A stretch of DNA of 64,000 nucleotides from Pseudomonas sp. Irchel s3b2 (GCF_900187445.1 NZ_FYEB01000001.1:744001-808000), one strand, 5' to 3'; shown: positions 36,337 to 46,216, numbered from the stretch's first letter. The notes: a model not told the origin generated them from the sequence alone. Numbers and translations: made by a program.

Positions 36337-37392
36337 ATGCCCAATAACGATCGGCTGTTGGTGCAGATTCTGCTCCTGGTGCTGTTTGGCGCGAGCTTCT
36401 GGGTGATGGCGCCGTTCTGGTCGGCGCTGTTCTGGGGCGCGGTGCTGGCATTTGCCAGTTGGCCGCTGATGCGTTTGTTGACCCGTTGGCTCAATGGTCG
36501 TGAATCCCTGGCGGCGCTGTTACTGACGTTGGGCTGGATGTTACTGGTGGCAGCACCGCTGGTGTGGCTGGGCTTCAACCTCGCGGATCATGTACGCGAT
36601 GCCACGGCATTCATCAAGGATGTGCAAGTCGACGGTCTGCCTGAAGCACCGACCTGGCTGGGCAGTATTCCCTTGGTCGGCGAGCGGCTGGTGGGGATCT
36701 GGAACAGCATCGATCAGCAAGGCGCGGCGATGATGCTGGCGATCAAGCCTTATCTGGGTCAGGTCGGTAACTGGTTGCTGGCGCGCAGTGCGCAGATCGG
36801 CGGCGGCATCCTTGAGTTGGCGCTGAGTATTGTCTTTGTGTTTTTTTTCTACCGGGACGGGCCGCGGTTGGCGGTGTTTGTCCATGGGTTGCTGGAACGG
36901 CTGATCGGTGACCGCGCCGGCTATTACATTGAACTGGTGGCGGGCACCGTGCAGCGCGTAGTCAATGGGGTGATCGGTACGGCAGCGGCTCAGGCCGTGC
37001 TGGCGTTGATCGGCTTCCTGATTGCCGGCGTGCCTGGGGCGCTGGTGCTGGGGATTGTGACGTTTTTGCTGAGCCTGATTCCGATGGGGCCGCCGTTGGT
37101 GTGGATTCCAGCCACGGCGTGGTTGGCCTGGAAGGGCGAGTACGGGATGGCGGTGTTCCTCGGGATCTGGGGCATGTTCATCATCAGCGGGGTCGACAAC
37201 GTGCTTAAGCCGTATCTGATCAGTCGGGGCGGGAATTTGCCATTGGTGATTGTGTTGCTCGGGGTGTTTGGCGGGTTGATTGCATTCGGGTTTATCGGAT
37301 TGTTCATCGGTCCGACGTTGCTGGCCGTGGCTTACAGCCTGTTGACCGATTGGAGCAAGAGTCAGGCTCGGGTCGAGGATCGCCGGCCTTGA
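36337..37392 (+). CDS. AI-2E family (PerM/YdiK) membrane transporter
   Basis: A 351-residue protein with about eight hydrophobic segments: paired helices at residues 7-50, helix 63-85, a soluble loop to about 155, then a helical bundle including LALIGFLIAGVPGALVLGIV, FLLSLIPMGPPLVWIPAT and IVLLGVFGGLIAFGFIGLFI. The P-x-G-P-P and GG-x-x-x-FG-x-x-G-x-x-x-GP blocks define the AI-2E exporter/permease family. The substrate in Pseudomonas is unknown. It is the last plus-strand gene before the convergent lapGD operon. Confidence 0.88.
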   Translation: MPNNDRLLVQILLLVLFGASFWVMAPFWSALFWGAVLAFASWPLMRLLTRWLNGRESLAALLLTLGWMLLVAAPLVWLGFNLADHVRDATAFIKDVQVDGLPEAPTWLGSIPLVGERLVGIWNSIDQQGAAMMLAIKPYLGQVGNWLLARSAQIGGGILELALSIVFVFFFYRDGPRLAVFVHGLLERLIGDRAGYYIELVAGTVQRVVNGVIGTAAAQAVLALIGFLIAGVPGALVLGIVTFLLSLIPMGPPLVWIPATAWLAWKGEYGMAVFLGIWGMFIISGVDNVLKPYLISRGGNLPLVIVLLGVFGGLIAFGFIGLFIGPTLLAVAYSLLTDWSKSQARVEDRRP

Positions 37393-37429
37393 GGCGCTCC
37401 GGGGGGCATAGGGCTCGACACCGATCACC

Positions 37430-37456
37430 TGTGGACGCGAGCCTGCTCGCGATGAA
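37430..37456. repeat. Short REP-like palindrome
   Basis: GACGCGAGCCTGCTCGCGATG, a half-size member of the GCGAGCAAGCTCGC REP subfamily, lying between the convergent permease and lapD genes. Confidence 0.5.
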
Positions 37457-37496
37457 CGATGACGCGGGGCGTATTTGATGATGCGCGCTTTGCGAC

Positions 37497-39437
37497 TTAC
37501 ATCGGCTCCGGCGGCCCAATCAGTCTTCCCATCACCCCAAACAACCCCAGCTCCCGAATCACTTCCAGCTCCCCCTGCGTCTCCACCATCTCGGCAATCA
37601 ACGGCAAATCAATGCTGTTGGTCGCCCGGAAAATCGCCTCGATGAACAGGCGCTTGTCAGTCTGTTCATCGATACCCCGAATGTAGGCTCCGTCGATTTT
37701 CAGGTAAGCCAGCCCCAGCTGCGTCAAGTTGCCGATCTGATTGAAGCTGCCGCCGAAGTGCTGCAAACCGACGCGATAACCGGTGTTGAGCAGGCTGTGA
37801 CTCAGGTGTTGCAGTGCTTCGGGGGGCGGTAGTTGGCGTTCGTCGATTTCCAGGGTCAGCAGCGGCCCGAGTTCGGGCAGTGATTCGAGCAGATCGAGGA
37901 TTTGTTGCAGCTGCGCTGGATCGCGCAGGGTGCTGCCGGAGAGGCTCAGTGCGAGTGGCCAACGGTTGGCGGCCAAATATTCGAGAGTGGTTTCGAACAT
38001 CGCCAGATCGAATCGCGCTGACCAGCCAAGGCGCTCGATCCACGGCAGGAAATGCCCCGCGGCAATCGCCTCGCCTTGCGGGTCGAGCAGGCGCGCGAGG
38101 ACTTTGTGATGCAGCACCTGACTGGTATCGGCGCACTGCACCACCGGTTGAAAATACAGCTGCATCTTGCCCTCGGTCAGCGCTTCGTCGATCCAGTTGC
38201 GCCAGTCGTGTTGGGACTGGTTCGGCGCGGTATCGGAATGGACCAACTGTATCCACGGCCGTTCGGGGTGCTTCCGGGCTTGGGTCAGTGCCTGATCGAG
38301 GCGCAGCAGCACATCGCTCGCCGCTTCTCCGGGGGAATAGGCGACGACGCCCAGGTGCGCCACCGGCATGCAGTCGCTGGCACCTGTCAGGCGCAGGTTT
38401 TCCATGGTGGCGCTGATTTCCGAAGCCAGGCGTGCGGCATCTTTACTGTCCAGGCCTGGAGTCAGCAAGCTGAATTCGCCACCGCGATTGCGCGCCGCGA
38501 GCCAGGTTCGACGTTCCGGTGGTTGCGTCAGGCGTTTGAGCAATTCGCCGACGGCGCCGATCAGGGTATCGGTGCGCTGGCCGCCCAGACGTTGGTTGAG
38601 ACCGATCAGGTCATTGATCCGCAGCATGAGCAAATGGCCGTCGCGGCTTTGTTCGCAAACCAGTAGTTGGTCAGCCAATTGTTCATCCAGCAAACGCCGG
38701 TTGGCCAGACCCGTGAGGTTGTCCTGATAAGATTCAGAGCGCAATTTTTCGCTGCGTGCGGCCTCTTCGGCGAACAGAGCCTTGAGCTTCTCGACCATCT
38801 GATTCATTGCCAGCACCACGCGTTTGAGCTCCGGTGTGCGCGGCAGTTTCGGCAAACTGCGGAACTCGCGTTTGCTGATGGCTTCAGCCTGTTTGACCAT
38901 GTTGTCGAGAGGGCGCAGTTGCCGGCGCAACAGCCAGCCGCCAAATACCGCGCTGAGCAGTCCGCAAATCAGCAACCAGATCAGGCTGCCGAGGGTGCTG
39001 TCCCAGAGTTTGGCCAGGGGGAATTGTGGATTGCTCAGCACTTCGACCCGAGCCGCCTGCTCCCAGCCACGCATGATCAGCGCATCGCCGCCTTGTGGAC
39101 GCAGGTTCACCAGGCTGACGAACCAGTCGGGAACGCCTTCGATTTGCGTCGGTGCACTGCGTTCCACCAGCACCCGCTCATCCACAATATTGACGACCCG
39201 GATGCTGCTGAAGTAGCCGCTGTCGAAAATCGAGCTGACCATCAACTCGATCATCGCCGGGTCGTCGATCTGCGCAGTCAATGACAAGCCCAGCGCCGTG
39301 GCGGCGTCCTGGGCGTGGGAGCGCAACTGGCCGAGCATTTGTTCGCGAGAGCTTTCCAGGCTGACAAAAAAACTGCCGCCGAAGGCCACCAGCAAGAACA
39401 GGCAAATGGCGAGAAACAACTGTTTGCGCAATGACAT
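37497..39437 (-). CDS. lapD: c-di-GMP receptor LapD
   Basis: A 646-residue inner-membrane receptor. Order: helix about 5-25 (FLAICLFLLVAFGGSFFVSL), LapD/MoxY periplasmic domain about 26-150, helix about 152-175, HAMP, degenerate GGDEF domain (RNRGGEF instead of GGDEF), and degenerate EAL domain (KVLAR instead of EALLR). LapD binds c-di-GMP through the EAL domain and sequesters the protease LapG. ATG 39437 has AAGGAG eight bases upstream. It lies 22 bases after lapG. The large adhesin and its secretion genes are not in this window. Confidence 0.92.
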   Translation of the reverse strand: MSLRKQLFLAICLFLLVAFGGSFFVSLESSREQMLGQLRSHAQDAATALGLSLTAQIDDPAMIELMVSSIFDSGYFSSIRVVNIVDERVLVERSAPTQIEGVPDWFVSLVNLRPQGGDALIMRGWEQAARVEVLSNPQFPLAKLWDSTLGSLIWLLICGLLSAVFGGWLLRRQLRPLDNMVKQAEAISKREFRSLPKLPRTPELKRVVLAMNQMVEKLKALFAEEAARSEKLRSESYQDNLTGLANRRLLDEQLADQLLVCEQSRDGHLLMLRINDLIGLNQRLGGQRTDTLIGAVGELLKRLTQPPERRTWLAARNRGGEFSLLTPGLDSKDAARLASEISATMENLRLTGASDCMPVAHLGVVAYSPGEAASDVLLRLDQALTQARKHPERPWIQLVHSDTAPNQSQHDWRNWIDEALTEGKMQLYFQPVVQCADTSQVLHHKVLARLLDPQGEAIAAGHFLPWIERLGWSARFDLAMFETTLEYLAANRWPLALSLSGSTLRDPAQLQQILDLLESLPELGPLLTLEIDERQLPPPEALQHLSHSLLNTGYRVGLQHFGGSFNQIGNLTQLGLAYLKIDGAYIRGIDEQTDKRLFIEAIFRATNSIDLPLIAEMVETQGELEVIRELGLFGVMGRLIGPPEPM

Positions 39438-39459
39438 AAAACGCTCCTTGCAATAGCGG

Positions 39460-40167
39460 CTAGCCTTCGCCCACGGCGAACCCTTCAAATTGCATCTTTT
39501 TCAGCACGTCTTGCCAACGCGACAGCTTTTTCGAGTCGCTGCTGCGTTTGCCACCATTGGCTCCCGGCAAGTACAGGCCTTCGGCGTTGAAGGCGTACAC
39601 CGGCAACAGGTCCTTGCGTTGGGAAGCGGGGCGGATCTCGCTGAGCAGATTGTCCAGCACCAGCGGATCGGCCGTGGGGCTGCTGTAGAACGTCAACACC
39701 ATGTGCGCCTGGTTCTGGGTCAGAGCCTTGACGTAGGTGATGCGCAGTTTCTCGCTGGGAATTCCGAGGTGTCGCAGGCTGAAATATTTCGCCAAGGCGT
39801 AGTCTTCACAATCGCCTGCAGCCTTGATCAGCGATTCCACTGGCGTGGCCCAGTAATCGGTCTGACGCCAGATACGCGTGTCGTCCTGAAAGCTCAGTTG
39901 TTGATTGAAGAAGCGATTGACCGCATTCAGTTGTTCGCGCTCAGGCTGGTTGCGTTCGCTTTGCAGCATTTGACTCCAGCCCTCGATCCGTCCCCGGGCC
40001 AGGCCAAGGGGGCCGTAGCGCTTTTCGGCAGTTTGCAGAATCTGTGCAAAGTCCCAGTCGGCCCAGACGCTACCCAACCCTGCCAGCAGAAAATTCGTCA
40101 GTAGCAGCCATCCGCCGAACCGAAGTCGGAGCGTTGACCATCCTGGACTACGCGGACTGCGGGACAT
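39460..40167 (-). CDS. lapG: Periplasmic cysteine protease LapG
   Basis: A 235-residue transglutaminase-like cysteine protease. After an N-terminal membrane or signal segment (LRFGGWLLLTNFLLAGLG), the catalytic triad is C120 in KAAGDCEDYALAKY, H155 in QAHMVLTFY and D172 in LVLDNLLSEI. LapG cleaves the N-terminal retention module of a large biofilm adhesin unless bound by LapD. It is first in the lapG-lapD operon. The pair without an adjacent adhesin resembles PA1434/PA1433 of P. aeruginosa. Confidence 0.92.
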   Translation of the reverse strand: MSRSPRSPGWSTLRLRFGGWLLLTNFLLAGLGSVWADWDFAQILQTAEKRYGPLGLARGRIEGWSQMLQSERNQPEREQLNAVNRFFNQQLSFQDDTRIWRQTDYWATPVESLIKAAGDCEDYALAKYFSLRHLGIPSEKLRITYVKALTQNQAHMVLTFYSSPTADPLVLDNLLSEIRPASQRKDLLPVYAFNAEGLYLPGANGGKRSSDSKKLSRWQDVLKKMQFEGFAVGEG

Positions 40168-40255
40168 GTCTGGCTGCTCAGGTGCAGATGTCTGAAGTCT
40201 AGGCGGTGTTCTCAGCGAGGAAGGGCAGGTCGTCGGACGAAGGGGCAGAGTTGAT

Positions 40256-40286
40256 GATCGTTCCCACGCTCTGCGTGGGAACGATC
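40256..40286. repeat. 31-base perfect hairpin element, copy 1
   Basis: GATCGTTCCCACGC-TCT-GCGTGGGAACGATC, a 14-bp perfect stem with a 3-base loop. An identical stem with loop AGA lies at 61503-61533. Here it is five bases after the stop of the DUF454 gene and may serve as its terminator. Confidence 0.85.
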
Positions 40287-40290
40287 AATC

Positions 40291-40686
40291 TCAAGATTTG
40301 TGCAGGGTTTTCTGCTTGAGGATATAAATCGTCACCAGCACTGCACTGGTCAGCATGAACCCCCGCGCCCAAGGCAGGGGCACCAGGTAGCAGGAGAGCA
40401 GGATGCTCGCCCACATCAACCCGATGGCGTAGACCTTGCCCTTGAGCGGAATGCCATTGCCGCTCAGGTAGTCGCGAACCCACGGCCCAAGCCGTGGATG
40501 TTCAACCAGCCACTGATAGAAGCGCGGCGAACTGCGGGCGAAACAGGCGGCCGCCAGCAACAGGAACGGTGTAGTGGGCAGCACCGGCAGGAAAATCCCG
40601 ATCACTCCCAGCGCTACGCTCAGCCAGCCGATGGCCAGCAGCACGTAGCGCAACATCAGGAGGCGGTTGCCTATGGGGTTGTCCAT
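40291..40686 (-). CDS. DUF454 (YbaN) inner membrane protein
   Basis: A 131-residue membrane protein with the family pattern: LRYVLLAIGWLSVALGVIGI, FLPVLPTTPFLLLAAACFAR, SSPRFYQWLVEHPRLGPWVR and then two C-terminal helices. Function unknown. The start is ATG 40686, with AAGG at eight bases, in preference to TTG two codons earlier. It lies ten bases after the UPF0149 gene and is probably cotranscribed with it. Confidence 0.85.
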   Translation of the reverse strand: MDNPIGNRLLMLRYVLLAIGWLSVALGVIGIFLPVLPTTPFLLLAAACFARSSPRFYQWLVEHPRLGPWVRDYLSGNGIPLKGKVYAIGLMWASILLSCYLVPLPWARGFMLTSAVLVTIYILKQKTLHKS

Positions 40687-40696
40687 AGGCAAAACC

Positions 40697-41284
40697 TTAG
40701 TGGTGACGTGGCTTGAGAATCGCCGGTTTTTCGTCTGGCGCGTTGCACAGCAGGTACAGCGCGGTCAGGGCTTCCGGGATCTGCACGATCATGTCGTCCA
40801 TCAGGTTGGCGTCGGCTGCGATATCGGAGAACTCAGGCTGTTCGTCGAACAGGCCCGAACCGACCATGATCGGCAGCAGCATTTCGCTGACTTCGTCTTC
40901 GGCGGTTTCGAACCAGGCGGCTTCGCGCAGGAACACGCCTTCCATGAAACCGATGCACCAGCCGCGCAGGTCGGAATCGTCCGGATCGTCGCCCAGGTCG
41001 AGGTCGCACGGCAGCTCGAACTCTTCGTCGGATGCCAGTTGGCGGGCGATGTGCGCCTTGAGCAGCAGCAGGGTGGATTCGATCGCTTCACGCTCGGTGT
41101 CGTCGGCGTAATGCGGCTCTTCGGCGAACAGCGCGTCGATCCATTCACGGTCGGGAACGCTCTCGGAACAGATCGACAGCGCAGTGAGGTAGCCGTGGGC
41201 GGCCACGTAGTCCAGCGCCTCGTCATGCAGCTCGTCGGCGTCGAGGAAGACTTGCAGGCGGGTTAGTTGCTCAGCGAAGGACAT
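40697..41284 (-). CDS. UPF0149 (YgfB/YecA-like) protein
   Basis: A 195-residue acidic protein. The pattern [40 protein letters not shown] and the C-terminal [11 protein letters not shown] matches the YecA/YgfB family, here without the C-terminal SEC-C zinc motif. The cellular role is not established. ATG 41284 ([14 protein letters not shown]) is chosen; the frame is open for another 84 codons upstream through non-coding promoter sequence. Confidence 0.82.
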   Translation of the reverse strand: MSFAEQLTRLQVFLDADELHDEALDYVAAHGYLTALSICSESVPDREWIDALFAEEPHYADDTEREAIESTLLLLKAHIARQLASDEEFELPCDLDLGDDPDDSDLRGWCIGFMEGVFLREAAWFETAEDEVSEMLLPIMVGSGLFDEQPEFSDIAADANLMDDMIVQIPEALTALYLLCNAPDEKPAILKPRHH

Positions 41285-41585
41285 TAAAGGGCTACCTTGG
41301 GGAATATACGATGCGGGAATTCTAGGCCTTCTTGAGCGCTCAGGCCAGCCGCGCGGCATATTTGCACCTTTGCAGGCTCCCTCCCACAAGTTGGCTTTGG
41401 TATGTCTTATCAGCGGCGCCCTTCGCAGGGAAGGGCTCGGGTATACTCGCGCGTTTTGTGATGCCCTGCTGGCGTCACGGCTGAGATGTGCAGCGTCATG
41501 CAATGCGCACTTACGATTTGTCGGTGCAGCTTTCACGATTCTGAACCAGCCTTGCAGGGATGTTTCGGTGATTTTTGGAGTTTTT
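41285..41585. promoter_or_regulatory. Divergent promoter region of UPF0149 gene and recQ
   Basis: About 300 bases between two divergent genes. It contains a half REP-like stretch (CAGGCTCCCTCCCACAAG, near 41371-41388) and a possible promoter before recQ (GGGTATACTCGCGCG, 41438-41454). I see no gene in it. Confidence 0.4.
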
Positions 41586-43715
41586 ATGCTCGAACAGGCT
41601 CAACGCGTCCTCAAGGACATCTTCGGCTACGACAGTTTCCGTGGCCGTCAGGGTGCAATCATTGAGCGCGTGGCCAGTGGCGGCGACGCCCTGGTGCTGA
41701 TGCCTACCGGTGGCGGCAAGTCCCTGTGCTTCCAGGTGCCGGCATTGCTGCGTGAGGGTCTGGCGGTGGTGGTGTCGCCGTTGATCGCGCTCATGGACGA
41801 TCAGGTCGCCACCCTCGAAGAACTGGGCGTTGCCGCTGCGGCCTTGAACTCCACGTTGAGTGCTGAACAACAGCGTGATCTGGCGGCGCGGATCAAGCGC
41901 GGCGAGGTGAAAATGCTCTACCTGGCGCCCGAGCGCCTGGTTCAGCCACGCATGCTGGCGTTCCTGCAAAGCCTTGAAATCGCCCTGTTCGCCATCGACG
42001 AAGCACATTGCGTGTCCCAATGGGGGCACGACTTCCGTCGCGAATACCTGCAACTGGGCCAGTTGGCGGAATTGTTCCCCAACGTGCCACGCATTGCCCT
42101 GACCGCGACGGCCGACAAGCGCACCCGCGAAGAAATCGTCGATCGCCTGCATTTGCAGGATGCCGAGCGTTTCCTCTCGAGTTTCGACCGCCCCAATATT
42201 TTCTATCGCATCGTGCCCAAGGAACAGCCGCGCAAGCAGTTGCTGGCGTTCCTCGCCGAGCGGCGTAGCGATGCGGGTATCGTTTACTGCCTGTCGCGCA
42301 AAAAGGTCGATGAAGTAGCGGTGTTCCTCAGCGAGCAAGGTTTTCCGGCGCTGCCGTACCACGCCGGTCTGCCCAACGACACGCGGGCTCACCACCAGAA
42401 GCGCTTCCTCAACGAGGAAGGCCTGATCATGGTCGCCACCGTGGCGTTCGGCATGGGCATCGACAAGCCTAACGTACGTTTTGTCGCGCACCTGGATTTG
42501 CCGAAGTCCCTTGAGGCCTACTACCAGGAAACCGGTCGCGGCGGTCGTGATGGCCTGCCGGCGGATGCCTGGATGGCGTACGGCCTGCAAGACGTGGTGA
42601 TGCTCAAGCAGATGTTGCAGAACTCTGAAGGCGACGAGCGCCACAAGCGTCTGGAGCAGCACAAGCTCGACGCCATGCTCTCGCTTTGCGAAGAAACCCG
42701 CTGCCGCCGCCAGACCCTGCTCGCGTACTTCGACGAAGATATGCCAGAGCCCTGCGGCCACTGCGACAACTGCGTCGACGGCGTTCAGACCTGGGACGCC
42801 ACCGAGCCGGCCCGTCAGGCGCTGTCGGCGATCTACCGCACCGGCCAGCGTTATGGCGTCGGTCATCTGGTGGACGTGTTGCTGGGCAAAGACAACGAAA
42901 AGGTTCGCAGCTTCGGTCATCAGCATTTGTCGGTTTACGGCGTAGGCAAAGCGATGGGGGAGAGCGAATGGCGCTCCTTGTTCCGACAGCTTGTTGCCCG
43001 TGGTCTGGCCGACATCGACCTCGAAGGCTACGGCGGCCTGCGCCTGAGCGACACCTGCCGGCCATTGCTCAAGGGTGAAGTGACCCTGGAACTGCGCCGC
43101 GACCTCAAGCCGCAAGTCACGGCCAAGACTGCCAGCAAGAGCCCGGCCAGCCAATTGGTGCGTGGCGAGGAACGCGAACAGTGGGAAGCCCTGCGCGCCC
43201 TGCGTCGCAAGCTCGCCGAAGAACATGGCGTGCCGCCGTACGTCATCTTCCCCGATTCGACACTGCTGGAAATGCTCCGCAGCCAGCCGACCTCGCTGGC
43301 TCAAATGGCCACGGTCAGCGGTGTCGGTGCGCGCAAACTGGAGCGTTACGGCGAGGCTTTCCTCGAAGTGCTCGGCGGTCAGGTCGAGGCGCCGAAAGCG
43401 GTAGCCGACGTGCGTCACGAACTGATCACCCTGGCCCGGGCCGGCATGACACCGCTGCAGATCGCCGGTCAGTTGCAATGCTCGGAAAAGAACGTCTACA
43501 CCATGCTCGCCGAAGCCATCGGCAAGCAGCAGTTGTCGCTTGAACAAGCGCTGGACCTGCCAGAAGAGTTGATGGGGGAAGTTCAGGACGCCTTTCTCGA
43601 CGGCGAAGGCGAACTGCCGCCAGTGTCAGAGATCGCTGCGCTGTTCGCAGGAAGAGTTCCGGAAGGCGTTTTGTATTGCGTTCGTGCTGCGCTGCAGTCG
43701 GAATTCGAAATCTGA
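41586..43715 (+). CDS. recQ: ATP-dependent DNA helicase RecQ
   Basis: A 709-residue helicase. Motif [17 protein letters not shown], motif [19 protein letters not shown], motif [12 protein letters not shown], the zinc-binding RQC cysteines (C in LCEETRC and CGHCDNC), HRDC domain around 530-600, and a C-terminal HTH-like extension ([20 protein letters not shown]) that makes it longer than E. coli RecQ (about 610). The start ATG 41586 ([20 protein letters not shown]) fits the family; the longer open frame covers the promoter. recQ-marR-fimV-like order matches P. aeruginosa PA3344-PA3340. Confidence 0.95.
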   Translation: MLEQAQRVLKDIFGYDSFRGRQGAIIERVASGGDALVLMPTGGGKSLCFQVPALLREGLAVVVSPLIALMDDQVATLEELGVAAAALNSTLSAEQQRDLAARIKRGEVKMLYLAPERLVQPRMLAFLQSLEIALFAIDEAHCVSQWGHDFRREYLQLGQLAELFPNVPRIALTATADKRTREEIVDRLHLQDAERFLSSFDRPNIFYRIVPKEQPRKQLLAFLAERRSDAGIVYCLSRKKVDEVAVFLSEQGFPALPYHAGLPNDTRAHHQKRFLNEEGLIMVATVAFGMGIDKPNVRFVAHLDLPKSLEAYYQETGRGGRDGLPADAWMAYGLQDVVMLKQMLQNSEGDERHKRLEQHKLDAMLSLCEETRCRRQTLLAYFDEDMPEPCGHCDNCVDGVQTWDATEPARQALSAIYRTGQRYGVGHLVDVLLGKDNEKVRSFGHQHLSVYGVGKAMGESEWRSLFRQLVARGLADIDLEGYGGLRLSDTCRPLLKGEVTLELRRDLKPQVTAKTASKSPASQLVRGEEREQWEALRALRRKLAEEHGVPPYVIFPDSTLLEMLRSQPTSLAQMATVSGVGARKLERYGEAFLEVLGGQVEAPKAVADVRHELITLARAGMTPLQIAGQLQCSEKNVYTMLAEAIGKQQLSLEQALDLPEELMGEVQDAFLDGEGELPPVSEIAALFAGRVPEGVLYCVRAALQSEFEI

Positions 43716-43789
43716 ATGACCTGATGCATAAGTGTAACGATTCAGTACAGAGCCAAGCCTTGCCTATAGCCAAAGGTCATGCTTAGCTG

Positions 43790-43802
43790 ACTAATAATTA
43801 GT
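43790..43802. promoter_or_regulatory. Perfect palindrome in the marR promoter
   Basis: ACTAATAATTAGT, a perfect 13-base palindrome 34 bases before the MarR-family gene, is a plausible autoregulatory operator because MarR proteins bind short AT-rich palindromes. Confidence 0.5.
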
Positions 43803-43835
43803 TTTTCTCTATTTCAGTCTAACCATGAGTGCTTT

Positions 43836-44270
43836 ATGCCGTTAACCGATCAACACCGCTTTGGCATGCAACTGGCCCAGATGTCTCGGGGCTGGCGTGC
43901 CGAACTGGACCGCCGGCTGGCTGGCCTGGGTCTGTCCCAGGCACGCTGGCTGGTGCTGCTGCACCTGGCGCGTTTCGATGATGCCCCCACCCAGCGCGAA
44001 CTGGCGCAAAGCGTCGGCGTTGAAGGGCCCACTCTGGCTCGACTGCTCGACAGCCTGGAAAGTCAGGGCCTGGTGCAGCGCCAATCCGTGCTGGAAGACC
44101 GTCGGGCGAAAAAAATCGTCCTCTGTGCCCCGGCCCGGCCCTTGATCGAACAAATTGAAACCATTGCCACTCAATTGCGCCATGAACTGTTTGAAGGCGT
44201 TGATGAAGCGGATTTGAAGGTCTGCATGCGTGTCCACGGGCACATCCTGGCCAACCTGGAAAAATCTTGA
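43836..44270 (+). CDS. MarR-family transcriptional regulator
   Basis: A 144-residue winged-helix regulator. LGLSQARWLVLLHLARFDDA starts the wHTH, RELAQSVGVEGPTLARLLDS is the recognition helix region, and LVQRQSVLEDRRAKKIVLCA the DxRxK wing. N- and C-terminal helices form the dimer interface. No cysteine-based redox switch is evident. It lies between recQ and the FimV-like gene; a palindrome in its own promoter suggests autoregulation. Confidence 0.9.
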   Translation: MPLTDQHRFGMQLAQMSRGWRAELDRRLAGLGLSQARWLVLLHLARFDDAPTQRELAQSVGVEGPTLARLLDSLESQGLVQRQSVLEDRRAKKIVLCAPARPLIEQIETIATQLRHELFEGVDEADLKVCMRVHGHILANLEKS

Positions 44271-44342
44271 GGCACAACCACGCGCCAGACTTTTGAGATA
44301 CCCCGTTGGGCAGACTATAAAGAACTACTAGGCAATATCGTG

Positions 44343-44361
44343 TTCGTACCGGATGTACGAA
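44343..44361. promoter_or_regulatory. Palindrome in front of the FimV-like gene
   Basis: TTCGTAC-CGGAT-GTACGAA has perfect 7-base arms and is followed by another GTAC half site (ATACGTAC). It lies 38 bases before the start codon and could be an operator or a 5'-UTR hairpin. Confidence 0.4.
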
Positions 44362-44398
44362 TACGTACAGGTTGGTTCTGGTTATCTAAGGGATGCTC

Positions 44399-46216
44399 AT
44401 GCTCGAGAGTTGGCACGTTGTATTGCGGTGTTGCGCCAGGCTGCTGCTGGTCGGTGGTGCCGTCACTTACTCGGCATTGGCCCCGGCGCTCGGGTTGGGT
44501 GAGATCACCCAGCATTCGGCATTGAATCAGCCATTCAATGCCGACATCGCCCTGGAGGACGCTGGTGGTCTGCAGGAGGGCGAGTTATCAGTCAGTCTGG
44601 CGACAGTGGACGAATTCAGCCGCGCCGGTGTCGAGCGGGTGTTTTTCCTCAACGACCTGAAGTTCACACCGATCCTGCGGGGCAACCGCAGCCTGATCCG
44701 GGTAACCTCCAGTAAACCTGTCAAGGAACCCTTCCTGAATTTTCTGGTGCAGCTCAATCAGCCCAACGGGCGTTTGCTGCGCGAGTACACGGTGCTGATT
44801 GATCCGCCGGGTTCGCCGGGGATTGTTCCCGTCAGTGAGGAACCCGTGTCGAGCCCTCAGTCTTCTGCATTCCCGTCCGTCGAACCGGCTGTTGCACCGC
44901 CACCTGCCGTGAAAAGGGCGACGCCCAAGCCTGACGTCGATAAACCAGCCGCAGCGCCGGCGAGTGATCCTGTTGCCGAACAACTGGCCGCCAGTGTGCT
45001 GCAGAACCAGCAGTTGCAAACCACCATCGATGAACTCAATGCGAAGCTTCAGGCTCAGGACGAGCAGATCGCCGGGCAGAAAAAGCAGGTGATCGAGCTG
45101 CAAACCCAATTGGCGGAAGTCAAACAGGCATCGGTGCCCCCGGTTGCGCCGAAGGTGACGCCGCCGGTCCCGGTGGTTGTCGAGACGCCCGAGGCCACCC
45201 AATGGCCGCTGATCATCGGGTTGCTGGCACTGGTGGCGTTGGTGTTGCTCGGCGTATACATTCGCCGTCAACGACCTCAGGCTGAGGCTGAGGCTCAGGT
45301 CCAGCCCGAGCCGTTACCCGTGTTGCCATCGCGCCATGAACCGGTGCTTGACCGCACAGCGGAACCGATCAGGCCGGCGTCCCGGCCGCAACCGTTGGCC
45401 GGATCGGCCGAAGAGATTCCCGCAGGCGACGTGCTGGAAGGGGTTGGTATCTATCTGGCGTATGGCCGCTTGTCCGAGGCGGCCGGTTTATTGCGAGATG
45501 CGTTGGTCAGGGAACCCCAGCGCACGGATCTGGCCGTGCAACTGTTGGAAGTCCTCGGTAAGCAGGGCGACATGCAGGCTTATGACGCACAAGAAAGCAG
45601 CCTGCGAGACGCCGGGTTCGATGCACAGCAACTTCAGGACATCCGCGCCCGTCATCCGAAACTGATCAGCGCCGCACCGGTGATCGCCGCCGTGGCAGTG
45701 GCGCCGCCCACGCCAGCAATCCCTGAAACGGCGCCGAGCGATGAGTTCCAGTTGAACCTCGATGACCTGTCGATGGATGCGAATTGGGACCTGATCAGCC
45801 CCTTCGAAAATTCATCATCCAGCGCCAAACCGTCGAATGAGCCAGCACAGGCAGACGAGCCCGGGTTCACCTCTAACCTGCACGTGTTGCCCGATGTTTT
45901 CGAAATGACCGAGGAGCCGACGCTGGACGAGCCCGAGCTTGAATGGATCGCCGAACCTGACGCCCAATCTCTGGACGAGACCTTTCTCAACGAGTTCAGC
46001 GATCCTGTCCAGCCGCTGGAGCTTGAGCCGCTGCATGCTGAATTGATGGATCTTGAGCCGGCCGGGCCGAGCAACGCGGGTAAACTTGAACAGGCCCAGA
46101 CCTGCATCGACGATGGTGATCTGGATAGCGCTATCGAACTGCTTAACGAGTTACTCAAGGAAGGCGACGAGCCCCTCAAGGAAACGGCCCGGACGCTGTT
46201 GGCCGGTATTCGATAA
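44399..46216 (+). CDS. FimV-like protein (PA3340 type)
   Basis: A 605-residue protein of the FimV/HubP class. A signal-like N-terminus leads into the FimV N-terminal domain (ALGLGEITQHSALNQPFNAD, LKFTPILRGNRSLIRVTSSK, LREYTVLIDPP). Then come a Pro/Ala linker, a coiled coil (QLQTTIDELNAKLQAQDEQI), a membrane helix about 263-282 (WPLIIGLLALVALVLLGVYI), a TPR-like acidic cytoplasmic part, and the C-terminal FimV motif with CIDDGDLDSAIELLNELLKE. Unlike true FimV there is no LysM domain, and it is shorter. ATG 44399 is favoured over 44393 because AAGGG stands at six bases. FimV-like proteins act at the cell pole in twitching and type II secretion. Confidence 0.82.
   Translation: MLESWHVVLRCCARLLLVGGAVTYSALAPALGLGEITQHSALNQPFNADIALEDAGGLQEGELSVSLATVDEFSRAGVERVFFLNDLKFTPILRGNRSLIRVTSSKPVKEPFLNFLVQLNQPNGRLLREYTVLIDPPGSPGIVPVSEEPVSSPQSSAFPSVEPAVAPPPAVKRATPKPDVDKPAAAPASDPVAEQLAASVLQNQQLQTTIDELNAKLQAQDEQIAGQKKQVIELQTQLAEVKQASVPPVAPKVTPPVPVVVETPEATQWPLIIGLLALVALVLLGVYIRRQRPQAEAEAQVQPEPLPVLPSRHEPVLDRTAEPIRPASRPQPLAGSAEEIPAGDVLEGVGIYLAYGRLSEAAGLLRDALVREPQRTDLAVQLLEVLGKQGDMQAYDAQESSLRDAGFDAQQLQDIRARHPKLISAAPVIAAVAVAPPTPAIPETAPSDEFQLNLDDLSMDANWDLISPFENSSSSAKPSNEPAQADEPGFTSNLHVLPDVFEMTEEPTLDEPELEWIAEPDAQSLDETFLNEFSDPVQPLELEPLHAELMDLEPAGPSNAGKLEQAQTCIDDGDLDSAIELLNELLKEGDEPLKETARTLLAGIR

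Noticed and set aside
36541..37428. 295-codon minus-strand ORF
   Set aside because: Antisense to the AI-2E permease; composition (His, Gln, Pro, Arg) is typical of a shadow frame.
41511..43547. 678-codon minus-strand ORF
   Set aside because: Antisense to recQ, whose helicase motifs are complete; the mirror frame is open only because of high third-position GC.
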